64,000 bases of DNA, from positions 57,933 through 121,932 of the forward strand of contig PDHQ01000093.1 of assembly GCA_003339415.1 (NCBI GenBank), read 5' to 3'. The position numbers and the translations under genes were made by a program. The notes below the pieces were generated by a model, which saw only the letters and a program-made list of their open reading frames with translations, did not search any database and was not told the DNA's origin. How positions within the stretch are numbered: position 1 is the first letter of the stretch; every line of letters starts with the position of its first letter. The stretch is from Ophiocordyceps camponoti-saundersi (nom. inval.). Its lineage: Eukaryota; Ascomycota; Sordariomycetes; Hypocreales; Ophiocordycipitaceae. This document shows positions 20,445 through 33,600 of this stretch, piece after piece.

Positions 20445-20660
20445 GAGTTCGCACCAAAGCGCAAGAAAGTAGAGTTGAGAAGTTGATGAAGGGGCGGTCT
20501 CGACGGGCCCAAGGCTCAAGGCGACTCAATCGCGATGAGCAGAGAGGCCGCTGTCGGTCAGCTCCCTTTCCTTGGGGGCCGAGGACGAATAATAACGAGG
20601 GAGTACATACCTACAGGTAGATGGTGTGTAGCTGGAGGGGGAAGGTTAAAAGGGGATTAC
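20445..20660. other. PIG-S upstream region and euchromatin edge
   Basis: About 215 bases of normal composition lie between the PIG-S start and the abrupt shift to AT-rich RIP sequence near 20660. This short stretch must hold the PIG-S promoter, unless transcription starts inside the mutated DNA. No TATA box is evident. Confidence 0.5.
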
Positions 20661-20959
20661 GTTATTCCGGTCATATAATAATACTTACTTAACTGCCTAA
20701 ATAGGGGGTAATTATTCCTAGAGGATATATATATATATATTAATAAATAAAGGTACTTATTAATCTTTATATTAAGCTTATTTCTTATACTTATAATTAG
20801 CTTATTTAATTTTTTTACTATTAGCTTATTTAGCTAATAATTAAAATAAAAAAAAGAGATTAATTTATATAATATTAATTATTATAGCTACTATATTATT
20901 AATAAGTATAATTAATATATAATATTAAATCTAAGATTATAAAATATTACTAAAAGTTT
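20661..20959. other. RIP-mutated AT-rich DNA, no gene
   Basis: Abrupt onset of TpA-rich sequence lacking CpA/TpG. Nothing recognisable beyond AT-rich simple sequence. Confidence 0.6.
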
Positions 20960-21225
20960 ATTAAGGTTTAATACTTTAATACTTTTATATAAAGCTAACT
21001 TTAATAATATAAATTAACTTAGAAAGTTTTAAAATATATATAATATATATACTTAAGGTTATAGTTTATATATAGCCCGCGCGTAGCCCGCGTATAGCGC
21101 TAACTAATTATATACGCTTATATATACCTTACGCTTATTATACGCGTAAACTTAACTAAGTACTTTTATATAACTTAGCTATTTAAGTATAGCTTAAATC
21201 TCTTATATACCTCGCTACTTTAAGG
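20960..21225 (+). repeat. Left arm of an inverted LTR-like pair
   Basis: It matches the reverse complement of about 22023-22275 over roughly 250 bp (for example CTTAAGGTTATAGTTTATAT and GCGCTAACTAATTATATA). Its last ~60 bp and the following sequence to about 21290 also match the inner LTR end and adjoining internal region of element 2 (about 29100-29215). It is therefore probably an LTR of a related, heavily mutated family. Confidence 0.65.
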
Positions 21226-22022
21226 AAAAAAGTATTTCTAGCTATAGTATATATATATAAGGTATAAGCTAAAATATCCCTTATATAGAAAATTTTTTTT
21301 CCTCCTTTTTTCCCTTTTTTTCTTAAGTTAGCTATATTATTTTTCTTACTAAGTAAGTTTTCTATTTATATTTATTAGTTTATTAGCCTGTTATTATATT
21401 CTTATAATTATTTTTTATATTATTATTTTTATTTTTTCTATTATTATTATTATTATCTTTTATTATTATTATTTTTTAAGCTTTTTATATTTATTAAGTT
21501 ATCTTCTTACTTTACTAATATATTAACTAATTAGCTATAGTTACTATTTTATATAATAAATAAATATATTATAAAAAAAAACTTAAATAATAAAAATATT
21601 ATTATATTATAAGAGGTAGAATATTTATATATACTTTATATTTAAGATTTTTATAATAGCTATAATATTAATTATTAATAAAGCTATAAGGCGGCTTAAA
21701 AAATATATAAATTATAGCAAAAATAATACTTTTAAGAAAAGTATTTATTTACTATAAATATACGCTTATATTAAGCTATTTATAATTTATATATAATAGT
21801 TAAAGAAAGATAAGCTATCGCCTCGCCCGCTTATACTTATATTAAAAAAGTCCTTAGCTACTATGCTTACTTAACGCTTAAGTTTATTATTTATATTAAC
21901 TATTTATAAGTTATATTAGCTATAGCTTATATTACTTTACGCTTAGTAATAAACTTTTATACTTTTATTACGCTTAATTAATAATATACCTTTACGCTTA
22001 TTCTTACTATTAGTAATATATA
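21226..22022. other. AT-rich spacer between inverted arms
   Basis: About 800 bp with TTATTATTATT-rich tracts. The first ~65 bp resemble the internal sequence next to the left LTR of element 2; beyond that nothing is recognisable. Confidence 0.5.
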
Positions 22023-22275
22023 TAAGGGATTTAGGCCACGCCTAAATAGCTAAGTTATATAAGAGGTGCTTAGTTAAGTCTACGTGTATAATAGGCGCGG
22101 GGTATATATAAGTATATATAATTAGTTAGCGCCGCGCGCGGGATAAGCGTAAGCTATATATAAACTATAACCTTAAGTATATATACTATATATACCTTAA
22201 AACCTCTTAAGTTATTTTATATTAATAAAGTTAGCTTTTTATAAATATTAAAAAGTATAGGACCTTTATAATAAA
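22023..22275 (-). repeat. Right arm of the inverted LTR-like pair
   Basis: Reverse complement of 20960-21225. The two arms face each other across ~800 bp, which is not a normal LTR element (direct repeats) and suggests two nested insertions or an inversion. Confidence 0.65.
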
Positions 22276-23880
22276 ATAACTTTAATTATAAATAACCTTA
22301 ATATTTAATAAGCTATTATTGCTTAGCTTTTAAAATAGTAAGCTATTATTATAAAGCTTTAAAGCCTTATATATTAATAATACTAATTTATATAGCTTTT
22401 TAAGTAATAGTAGTTATAACCTTATTATAAGCTACTACCTCTTAAATTATTATTTAATAGTAATAAGGACCTTTTTTTAATATAGCGCTCTTTTATATCT
22501 TATAAGCTATAAGCAGACTAAGCTTTTATTAATATTACTTATAACTAATAAGTATTTTTATATTAATACTTATCTTTTATAATTTAAGCTAAAATAGCTT
22601 TATTTTTTAAGTAAAATACTAAGTATAAGTATAACCTTAACTATTTCTTAAGTTACTTTAATATTATATTTACTAACTTATACTAATATTAGATAGCTAT
22701 AATAAAGCTTAAATACCTTATATAAGGCGCTTTTAAGTCTTTCTTTAATTTTCTTATTTACTTTAAAGCTAAGCTTACTTTAGTAAATAATATTAAATAA
22801 GCTAATAAGATTAAAATTATACGCTTTTATTATACCCTTATACTAGCTTTTTACTAATATTATATAAAGCGTAATATTCCCTTAACTAAGTATATTATTA
22901 CTATTATTAGATACCGCGCTATTATTATAAATATTAAGTTTTTCCGCTTTAAAAATAAAGGCTAGACGCCTTTACTTTTTACTTCTAAGCTATCTTAAGA
23001 TACCCTAATAACTAATATATATTAAACTAATACTTAGCCGCGCTTTAGTAAATATAATAGCCCCCCCTCTTAAGGCTAAAATAGCTATAATAATAAGATT
23101 TATTATTAAGTAACTAAAGCTAATAATAATAAGATTACGAAATAATATATTAAAGGCTGCTATCTCCGCTATAATAGTATTAGCTATTTCTCGCGCGAGT
23201 ATAAGCTTAATCCTCTTTTATTAGCCTTTTTAGTTTATTTCGTAAATATTATAAAGAAAAAGGAAAACCCCGCCTTAAATTAAAAAAATAAATCCCCCTT
23301 ATATTAAGTCTCTTATAAAAGGAGGACTCTTATAGTAATATTACTTATAAAATATTAAATAACTATTTTATAAATATTAGTTAAAATATAAACTCGCCTC
23401 TTTTTTTTCTCCTTATATTTATAAATTTTATTTTTTTTATTATTATATAAGTAAATAGTAGCTATAATTATTACGCTATTATAAGCGATTTTTTTATATA
23501 GCGCTATTAGCTTAAGCGAATTCCACTTTTTTACTTATAAATAATTTATATTACTATATAAATATATTAATAATAGCGTATATACTTTAAGCTATACTTA
23601 TTTATCCGCTACCTTATTTACTTTATAGCTAATATTAATAGCTAATAGTTATTTATAATAATATATATAATCTTAAGCTTTACTTAAAACTTAATTTTTA
23701 GCTTATTTTAAATAGCGCGTAATAATATTTTATTATATTTTAGTAAGCGGGAAATTATAATTTACTTTACTAGCAAATTAATTATTTTATATTTTAAATT
23801 TTAGTAAGTTATTTACCTTATTATAGCTATCCTTAGCTTTATTTTTATAGCCTTTATTTACTATAAATTCTAGTAGCGTA
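22276..23880. other. Heavily mutated AT-rich DNA
   Basis: No traceable ORF. A short stretch near 23030-23230 has somewhat higher GC and plausible peptide runs, but too little to name. Probably decayed transposon. Confidence 0.5.
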
Positions 23881-24349
23881 CTTTAACGGGGATAAAAAGA
23901 TATACCCCGAGGCAGAGGAAAAAGAAGGAAAAAAGGGAAAAAAGAAAAAAAAGAAGCTATTTCCGTAAAATTCCTAGTAATTCGTAGATTTCACAAAGAC
24001 TAAAGAGGTAACCCTACCTAGGGTCGTGCGCTCACAGCGACTAATTTATAGTATTTTAAAGGGCTCACGGCTGCCTTAATTATTCTTCCTAAGTAGGGAA
24101 AAATAACCCTTCTTATACGTATAAAAACGACCCTTCCTAGGACCCGTAGGTCTAATATTAATTAATTAGATCCGTTAGATTAGGCAGGTTAGATTAGATA
24201 GGTTAGCTTAAACGACCCTTTTAACGCCTGCTACCTTAACTTACCTATATAGCCTGCAGGGCCGGACGGATCCGATAGTCCTACTTCCTTAAGACTATCT
24301 TCCCTGCCGGGGCTATAGTATCTTAGGGTGCCCGTTACTCCCGCTAAAC
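23881..24349 (+). mobile_element. TIR element copy A (MITE-like, 469 bp, TA target)
   Basis: Flanked by TA at 23879-23880 and 24350-24351. The ends are inverted: the left reads CTTTAACGGGG and the right end reverse-complements to GTTTAGCGGGAGTAACGGGC. It aligns over its whole length with copy B, and in reverse with copy C. A TA duplication with short TIRs fits a Tc1/mariner-type non-autonomous element. No coding frame inside. It is less mutated than copy B. Confidence 0.7.
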
Positions 24350-26447
24350 TACTCCCTATAGCGTAAGCACGCGTAAGGAAGCGGTAACAAAGAGGGAAGC
24401 GTGCTTCGCGAGAAGAAACGCGGGAGTAAGCAAAGAAAAAGGAAGAAAGAAAGAAGAAGAAAGTAACGGGAAGGTAGCCGCCGTAAAGGGGGCCGAAGAA
24501 GAAGAAGACGGTAAGGACTAACGGAAGGAAAAGAAGAAGGAAAGAAAAAGTAGGAAAAAGTAGGAAAGAAGAAGAAAGAAGAAGAATACCGCCGTACGCT
24601 TTTTCCTATTAACCAGAGCAGAAGGAAGCATTTAATTAGACCTTTTAGAAGGCAGGGTCTTCGTCTCGGACGAAAAGGTCGACTCCCTATAGGTCCGAAG
24701 GTAGCCGGCCGGACGGCCAGATCGATCAGATCGAGGAAGCCGAAGGAAACGGGCAGGCAGGGAAAGAAGAAGAAGGAAACGAGGGGAAAGGAGAAGACGA
24801 CCGAGAGGAAGGAAACGACCGAACCGAAGAAGCAGAAGAAAACGAAGAAGCAGAAAAAAATAACTAAACCGAAGAAGCAGAAAAGACCGACCGGGCAGAA
24901 GGAAACGGCTAGGTAGAAGAAGACAAAGAAGAAGACGGGCACGGGTAGGCAGTATCCTTTCGGTAGCGGCTTATTTCTTTATTCTCGAGAAGAACGGAGG
25001 CGTAGAAATATGCCCTTTCGAAGAGGGTACTATAAGAAAGAAGGTCTTAGCCGCGTAGGTTGCTATTCTTAAGAAGCAGGTCTTATATTTCTTTTAGCAG
25101 GGTAGAAAGGATACCGAGAGAGTATCGAGTTATAGCCTCGAAGTTATTATTTTTCAGACTTAGCTACTAGTAAAAAGAAGCGTGCTTTTTTAGCTAGTTA
25201 ATTATATCCTTCGTCTTTAGTCGATAGGCCTCGTATTACCGTAGCCTTCCTAAGGTTCCTACTAAATAGGCCTAATTAAATACTCCGAAATATTAAAGGA
25301 GCTATTTTTTCGCTACCTACTATAAGAGGTTTACTATAAAGGTCTCGATTTTTCCCTATAGACTAGGGGCCACGAAGTGCGGTAGCTACTCGAGTCTTTC
25401 TTCTATAAACCTAGCTTTAAAACGGTTAAGGAAGCATTTAATCCCTTTACCCTAAAAAGGTTAAAAGGGGGGTAAGCTTAAGAGGGAAAAAAAGGAGGGA
25501 GGAAAAGGAAAACCCGAAATAGGACTTTAAGCAGGAAGGGGCAGGGCAAAGGAGGACTAGGTAGGGGACTAACGAAGACCCGGAAAAGAAAAAAAAGAGG
25601 TAGAAGTAGAAAAAAATAAAGGATCCGAAAATATAGGGGCAAAAGGGGGATCTAAAGAAGTAAGGGAAAAAGGTCCTTATAGCGCTATATCCGTCTAAGG
25701 CTATAGCTATTACTATAGCCGCTACTACCGAAATATCGTATTTATATAAAGCTATAATTATACGTTTCCTTTAGTTAGCTTCGTAAGCGGCTATTTTTCT
25801 TAATCTGTTTTTTCTTACCGCTATAGCTATCGTAATAGTAGCCCTTATAATAACTATAATAACTTAGTTAGAAAGGGGGTTTCCGTTAATAAAAGAGACT
25901 ATAGGAAGAAGAAAGTAGTAAATTAGAGGAAGAAAAAAGTAGCTAAAAAAAATAAGCTAAGGAAGAAGTTTATAAAAAGTAGTAGAAAAAGTAAGGAGGT
26001 AGTAGTAAGGCTAGCCTCGTATAAAGCCCTTACTATTAGGAAAGAAGAAAAGAAGGAGAAAAATAACGAAAATAATAAAACTAGCCGATCTATATATTCG
26101 AGAGTAAAGTTTATAGCTATAACTAAAAAAAAAGAAGAAGAAGAAGAAGAAGAAGAAGCGAGCTACGCTTATTAGGTTAAAGAGGAAAAAGTCTTTATTA
26201 GCTACGCTAGCCTAGCTTTTATCCCCTCCCTCCCTTCGATTAATTAGTTTAAGGTATTTTAATAAACTTATCGAAGTTATAAGAATTATACTAGCTGCTA
26301 AAGCTATTAAGAAGGTAAAAACTATAAAAAAAAAACAGGTTTCTAGGAGGGTAGTAGCGGCCGAAGAAGGGAAAAACAAAGTATTTCTATATTTTTAGAA
26401 GCCTGAAAAAGCAGGCTCTTCTAAATCGATCACGCTTTAGGAGACTA
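24350..26447. other. Purine-rich region between two TIR elements
   Basis: Two long plus-strand purine-rich tracts (about 24360-24960 and 25440-25660, with GAAGAA runs again near 26120-26155) flank a more mixed segment. A plus-strand frame at about 24975-25600 can be followed across RIP-type stops and is rich in Arg and Lys. It could be a decayed gene, but composition bias makes this uncertain. The minus-strand open frame at 24349-24942 is a Phe-rich artefact of the purine tract. Confidence 0.45.
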
Positions 26448-26917
26448 GTTTTAACAGGGATAAAAAGATATACCTTAAGGCAAAGGAAAAAAAAGGAAAA
26501 AAGAGAAAAAAGAAAAAAAAGAAGCTATTTCCGTAAAATTCCTAGTAATTTATAAATTTTATAAAGACTAAAAAGGTAACCTTACTTAAGGTTATGCGCT
26601 TATAATAACTAATTTATAGTATTTTAAAAAGCTTATAGCTACCTTAATTATTCTTCCTAGGTAGGGAAAAATAACCCTTCTTATATATATAAAAATAACC
26701 CTTCTTAAGACTTATAAGTTTAATACTAATTAATTAAATCTATTAGATTAAGTAAGTTAAATTAAATAAGTTAGCTTAAATAACCTTTTTAACGCTTACT
26801 ACCTTAACTTACTTATATAGCTTATAAGGCTAAACGGATTTAATAGTTTTACTTCCTTAAAACTATTTTCCTTATTAAAGCTATAATATCTTAAGAAGCT
26901 TATTACTCTTACTAAAG
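26448..26917 (+). mobile_element. TIR element copy B (470 bp, strongly RIPed)
   Basis: TA at 26446-26447 and 26918-26919. Begins GTTTTAACAGGGATAAAAAG and ends TACTCTTACTAAAG. Same orientation and almost the same length as copy A, but with many C-to-T and G-to-A changes. A second TIR-like sequence of opposite orientation starts directly after it at about 26920 (TTTTAGTAAAAGTAATAAGC), suggesting a head-to-head neighbour of which only about 60 bp is recognisable. Confidence 0.7.
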
Positions 26918-28953
26918 TATTTTAGTAAAAGTAATAAGCACCCTTATTTATATATATAGCTCTTAATAATATAGGATATATAATAATACTCTTATAAATC
27001 GCCTAACTTTTTATAATATTTCCTTAAAATTTCCTAAGATTTCCTATTTTAAGATTTTACTTAAATTTCTATTAGAAACTTTATTACTTTTACGCTTAAG
27101 AAATTACTAAAATTTCCTTTTAGGATTTTTTTATAATACCTTTTAAAATTTTACTAAGATTTTTAATAAGATTTAGTATTAAAATATATTTTTAGAAATC
27201 TCTAAATTTTACTAAGAAATCCTCGTATATTAAGAAATTACCGTATATTAGGAAATCTTTATTTTACTAATATATTTAGAAATTACTATAAAATCCCCTT
27301 AAGTAAATATTTTTAAAATTATATTAGGAAATTTTCCTTAAGCTCTTAGCTATATAATTAGCTTAATATTCTTTTAAGTAATAATTTAAATTTTTTTATA
27401 ATTATTATTTTAATTTTTAAAAAACTTTTACTTATATTTATACTTTTTATAATAGCTATTTTATAATCTTATAATTAGTAGCTAGCTTATCTCCTTTTCT
27501 TATATATTATATTTAATAACTAGCTTAATATATATAACTATTAATAAATTATATATATAAGCGTATATTAACTAATAATAATTTTATATTTTATTAACTT
27601 ATAAATCTTTAGCTATTAAGGTAGTAAGTTAGACTTAAAACGTTTTTTACTAATAAAACTTTATAAGCGTAGATTTTTAGCTTAGAAGAAAGCTTTATTA
27701 TATTTATTACTTAACCTTAGCTATATATTATTTTTTTACTTTTAAACTTCTTAAAGTAATTAAGGAAAAAGTTATAGCTAAAAAAGAAAAAGCTTATATT
27801 TTTAATATTTATAAAATAGTAAAAAAACTTTACTTTTTTAAAAGTAAATTTTCTTTTTTATAATATAAGGAAATAAAGCTAATTAGAAAATACTTACTAT
27901 ATTAAAATAATCCCTAAAAAATTAAGTTATTTATTATAATTAAACTTTTCCTAACTAATTTAAATATTATAATAAATTATAATTAACTATTTAAATAAGT
28001 AAATTAACTAAAGTATATATTTAATAATATTCTTTACTTACTTAAAATTCTTTTAGAAAATTAGCTACTTTTTATTTAAGAGTACTTTTAAATTATAAGT
28101 AATATTAAAGAAAAAAGTAAGCTACTTACTTTATTAATAAAAAATAAGAAAAATACTAAAATCTTTTTTTAAAAAGAAAATAAAAAGGAAACCTCTTTTT
28201 AAGATAAAAGTAAGAAAACCTCTATATTATAAGAATCCTTTTTAAAAAGAAAACTATCTATTTTAAGGAAAAATACCTTAAAAAGGTAATATTTTCTAAA
28301 TCTTTTTATAATATTATTTAATTTTAAAAAACCTTCTTTACTTTCCGCGAAAAAGGAAAAAATAATATAAATAGTTAATAATATACTTTACTTTTATAAT
28401 ATTATACTTTAAAACTTAGATTACCTTAAATATATTAACTTAAATAATAATTTATAATTATATAATTAATTAAACTTATAAAAACTATTTAGATAATAAG
28501 TTAAGTTATAAGCTAAAAATATTAGATAATTTAAGCTTATTAGTATTTTTAATATTACTTTTAATTAAATTAAAGAAACTAATTAAATTATTATTTACTA
28601 AAATATTAACTAATTTATAAATATTTTAAAATAAGTTATTACTTAAAGCGAGGATTATATAAATAAACTTATATAACTTATTTTTTTTTTAAAAGTTATA
28701 TTATAAAATAATATTTTAGAGATTTAAACTTTTAAATTAGATTAAAACTTACTTTTTTTAGTTTAAGAATCTAAAAATAAATAAAAGCTTTTTAAAAAAA
28801 GTTTACTATTTAACTTAATATTATTATTTTTATTATATAAAAATAAAGCTTTATATCTTAAAATATACTTATTAAAAAAGATTTCTAATTATAAGTATTT
28901 AAAATAAAAAGAATAGCTTAAATAGCTTTTTATCTTAAATAATTTATACTAAT
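26918..28953. other. Extremely AT-rich DNA, target of element 2
   Basis: Almost no G or C outside TTAAG-type steps, and CpC/CpT positions appear changed too, so mutation is heavier than in elements 1 and 2. No ORF can be followed. The same composition resumes at 35436 after element 2. Confidence 0.55.
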
Positions 28954-29139
28954 TATAAGGGTTCGGCCTCCGGGCTATTTACGAGGAGGTGACTCTATTA
29001 TTTAGAATAACTATAAAAAACTATAAAAAAGGAGTCGTAACGCCTAATAGGGGTAGGCGATCCGCGCGCGCGCTACGCGCGGAAATAACTAATTACCTTA
29101 CGTAACTTAGCTATTCGGGTATAGCCCGAATCCCTTATA
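28954..29139 (-). repeat. Left LTR of element 2 (186 bp)
   Basis: Starts TATAAGGGTTCGGCCTC and ends ...AATCCCTTATA; aligns gap-free with 35250-35435. Contains a CGCGCGCGCG tract near 29064, showing that CpG itself was spared. Because pol is on the minus strand, this is the 3' LTR. Confidence 0.9.
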
Positions 29140-29345
29140 TACCCCGCCGCCTTAGGAAAATAGAAGTTCTATCCCTAGTAGGGGTATAAGTTAAAATAAA
29201 ATAAAAATTCCCTTACGCGTTCCTCTTCTTTTCTTTTCTTTTCTATATATTACCTATTTTAAAAGTATTAACCTTATCGTCTTTACGCTATCGCCGCGCC
29301 GCCTCCTCGCGTTATTTTTTCTATTAATATATTACTTTATTTATT

Positions 29346-30412
29346 ATCTTATTAATATATTAACCGCGCCCTTAACGCTAACTTACGCTATAGGGGAGTA
29401 TATCGTATAGGGAAATAGTAACGATAAAAACGCTACGCCGCCGACGGAGGTATTATATATATATACGCCTTACCTTAACGACCTTATAAATAAGGGTATA
29501 GCCGAATATATCCGCGGCCGGGTAGCGGCCTGCTAGGCGTATCGTTCGCGGCGTAGGAGGTGCCTCTAGGAAAGGCACCTCTTCGCCGGGGACGCACGCC
29601 TTCGGCGGGCCGCCTGCGATTTATAGAATATAGCTACTAGTAACGAAGCCGTTTAGGAGCCCGCCCGCGCCTATAAGGGTAGTACTCCTAGCCGTCGTGC
29701 TATCTTAACGCCCGCTTTCTAGGCCCGCGCTAACCGCTTTAGGATATAGCTTAATACCGTATAACTCGCCCCTTACGCTATTACCGACGTTTTTATATCC
29801 CCGTCGCCTAAGTTATCTAGCTTTAACGCTCTTATCCCCTCCGGCGGTAATATTATCCCCGCGCTTATATTATCGATATACTATTATAATATAAGCGGCG
29901 CTATAATATAGTATTAATAGTACTAAGCTTAATAATAAGGGTAGGTTATTACTAGCTTTAACGCGTTCGCCTCCCGCTATAAAAAGTCCTTATAGCGGTA
30001 AGAGTAGACTTAGTAAGATATTCTTACCTTATAGCGGGAGGAGGCGGCCGCCTAGGCTAAGGATCGATAATAGTAACTTAAGGCTAACTATAATATTTAT
30101 ATAGCCCTCGCTAACCTCGCCGCCCTATTATCGCCGCCCCGCGCTCCTCGTCGCGCCCTAGCTAGGCTAAATTAGCCGCTATAATCGCTATTATCTACGG
30201 CTAGAGGTTATAATCGCTCGCGTAGCGCGTTAATATCTAAGCCTAATATACTCCTATATAGCTATAATAGTTTAAGCTAAGCGTAGTTAGCTAACGATAT
30301 CGAGGAAGAAAAAGAGTAATAGAATACGCTAAACGCGCCGTAATAGTAAGAGGAAGGACGGGGATAAGAGGGGGGCGGGGTATAATAAGCTAGAAGGAAT
30401 TTACTAAAAAGG
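29346..30412 (+). pseudogene. Gln-rich ORF antisense to pol in element 2
   Basis: A plus-strand frame of roughly 350 codons can be read with only TAA/TAG stops. It includes Y-L-N-D-L-I-N-K-G-I-A-E-Y-I-R-G-R, an Arg-rich segment, then a region in which many consecutive stops fall at positions fitting Gln codons (about 29905-30070), followed by A-N-L-A-A-L-L-S-P-P-R-A-P-R-R-A-L. GC content is visibly higher than in the surroundings. It is convergent with pol and lies between pol and the 3' LTR. Function unknown; a coiled-coil nucleic-acid-binding protein is possible. Confidence 0.55.
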
Positions 30413-30699
30413 AGGGGGAATTTACTTAATTATTTACTTAATTAAGTTTAAATAGGAGAGTATATCCGGGGCTATTATATATATAAATATCTCCTTAGCG
30501 TAACTTATAATTATCTAAAATAGCGTAGTGCTATAAGCTATCTAATAGCTCTTAGGTTAGCGTAACGTATCTTTTCTATTTTACTAACGCTTAATAATAG
30601 GGGGGTTAGCCTCGCGAGCGTCGCCTATAAGCGTTCTTCGCGGTAAGGATTTCCTTAATCTTATATTCGTTAAGGGATAGGTTATCGTTAGAGAGTTAT

Positions 30700-33600
30700 A
30701 GAGAAAGTTTAAAATAGCTATTAGTAAGGGATTATAATAAGAGTAAATTATACGTAGCACGCTTAAGTAAATTAATATAAAACGTAAAATATATACCTCT
30801 TAGAATATTAAGTATAATAGTTAAAGGGGATAAGATAGTAACGACTTTATACTTAGCCTTAAGGTAATTAAGTTTCTTAAATAGGCGGTTAGAATAAACG
30901 TAGCGAAGATCTAACTATATAAAGTTACTAATTTAGAATCGTTCCGTAAGGCGATAAGCACTATTAGAAGCGTTCTACTACTTTTATTAAGCCTATATAA
31001 TAGATACTTAAGCTAGCTAGATATTTTCTTATAGATACTAAGCGAAGGTAATAGCACGCCCCCTCGGGGAGGTAATTAGTACGGAAAGCGTAAATAGCTA
31101 CTAGATAAAGTTTAAGTTATATCCGTATAGTAAGCGGTTTAAACTTACGCTTATTATAGATAATTTTCTATTATTTAACGCGAGTTAGTAAGTAAGTAAG
31201 TAAGAAGGCTAATTAAGCTAGGAGAATAATATTATATAATAAAAGATAGCTTATACCTTTTAGTTTATTTATTCTATACCGCTATTAGTTTGCGGGTAGT
31301 AAGCTATTAATATAAGTTATCTAATATTTATAAAGCGGCAAAGAGTTAACTAAAAGTAACTCGTCTAATTCGAACCGCGGTTAGATATAATAGCTATAGG
31401 AAAGCTATAGAAACGTTACTAAGTATAGATAAAATATCTTATATAATACTTAGCTTTTATAAATATTATTACTTTTAGCTAAATATATTTTAATAGCCGA
31501 TTAGTAATAATTATAAGGAAGTAGGGCTAAGAAGAATTTATAGTAGGTAGGTTTATTATAAAGTTTACGAAGATAGTTACCTAATACCTCTCTAGGGGCG
31601 GTAATAGCTATAGTAAGCCCTAGCGATAATAGCGTTAAAAGTAATTCCCGTAATAATAATAGTTTCGAATAAATCGCGCTACGTTAGCTAATATATTATC
31701 CTAGTAGTAATAACGATAAAGTAATATAAATATAATATTTTTACTAAGGTGCCTTATAAGTAAGGAATTATAGGTTTTTTAAATTAAAGTAATTATTAGG
31801 GGTTTCTAGTTAGGCACTTAGAGTTAGCCTCGGAACTATAGCTAGCCGCTAGCGGAAAAGGAATAGTTTACGATTTGCTCCTTTATGCCCGCCTCGAGAG
31901 GGAACTTTTAAGCGCCCTCTTATAACGCGGTACGTTATACTATATAAAGCGGATTAGACTATAACGCTATAAGCTATAATTCCCTTAAGTGCTTATTTAT
32001 AAAAGGGGCTAGTGCTATAAAGGTAGTATTTTAGCTTTAAACCGGTTATAGTCCGAAGGAATAAATAGATAAGGGCTATATAATATAGCCGAAACGCGGA
32101 GCGGTATATTATCGCTCCTAATTATAGCGGGATAGTATATTAGGATAAGTTACGTATTTACTTAAATAGTATTATAAATAGAAGTTAAAAAAAGTAAGTA
32201 TTTCGGCTTATTAAGCTTAGCGTTCTAATATAGCTTTTAAAGTAGTAAAATATTCTAAGGCTTTATAATCTATAAGTATAATAAATAGGGAGGAAATACT
32301 ACGGAGTTTAGCTAACTACGCCTTAAGGTAGTAAATAATAGTAAGAAATTCCTTATCGTAGATCGTATAGTTTTATTCCGCGAGCTAGAGCTTTTAAGAG
32401 AAATATACTATAAGCTATAGGATTTAATCCTAACCGCGCTAGGAGAGATAGCTACTAATTACCTTACTTAAATAGTTTACCTTTACGATAATATCGAGAT
32501 CGGGGCTTTACTAAGCGAGGGCGGGGGAGGAGATAAACGCGTCTTTTAGTCGCTTAAAGGCGTCTTAATAAGCTAAGGTCTAATTAAAGAGGGCGTTACG
32601 CTTTATAAAGGTAATAAGTAGGGCTATAAGGGAGGAAAACTAAGGGATAAAGTTACGATAAAAGTTTATAAAGCTAATAAAACTACGTATACTTTTTACG
32701 TAAGTTAGTGCCTCTTAGTTTCTAATCGCTAAAATCTTAGCTAAGTCTAAGCGCACCTCTTATCTAGCGTAGATAATAAACTTAAGGTATTTAACTTTAT
32801 AGACTATAAACGCGTATTTATCGAGGTTTAGATATAGTTTAGCTTACTATAATTTTGCGAGAATAATATAAACCTTCTTCTAATAGTCCGAAAGTAAGCC
32901 GCCCGAATAGATAAGAATATTATTAAGGTAAATAGTAATAAAATCCCTAAAAGAGTTACTTAGGGAAGTATTAATATATTATTAAAACGAGGCGGGGGCG
33001 CTAGCGAGACTAAAAAAGTAAACGAGGTATTCGAATAGCCCGAAATACGTGCGGAAAGTAGTTAGATATTCCTCGCCTTTCGCGATATATATCTTATAAA
33101 AGGCGGTATATATATCGAGTTTAATAAACTACTAGGCGCTAGAAAGATTACGTAGAGTTTCCTTTACGAGGGGTAGGGGATAGCGGTCCTACTTAGTAAG
33201 TTAATTTAAGGCCCGATAATTAACGTAAAACCGCTAGCCGCCCTTAAGCTTTTTAGCTAGGAGGACTAAGGCGGCTATAGATAACGAGCTTACGCGAATC
33301 TATCTTTTATCTATTAGATTAGTAATTTACTTCCGTATTTTAAAGAGGTATTTACGCGGTATATTATATAATAGCCCCTAAAGTAACGGCGGCAAAGATC
33401 TATTAAGCTGCTATTATAAACGGATATAGTAATTATATATATTACGATAAGGGGGAAGAACGCTCGCTTTTTCTTTATTAAAAAGGTCGCTAAAGTTAGA
33501 TACCTTAGAAGGTAAGGAAACTAGCAGGGTAAAAGGAGATAACGTTTTAATTCGTAGGACGCGTAAAATATCCCGTAAGCTAGTAGTAAGGAAACGATAA

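Noticed and set aside
20445..20529. Longer PIG-S start at 20529 in the unspliced frame
   Set aside because: That frame lacks the N-terminal membrane segment, and its extra sequence is the intron plus out-of-frame exon 1.
24349..24942. 197-codon minus-strand ORF, Phe/Leu-rich
   Set aside because: A translation artefact of the purine-rich tract; no domain, and it overlaps the end of a TIR element.
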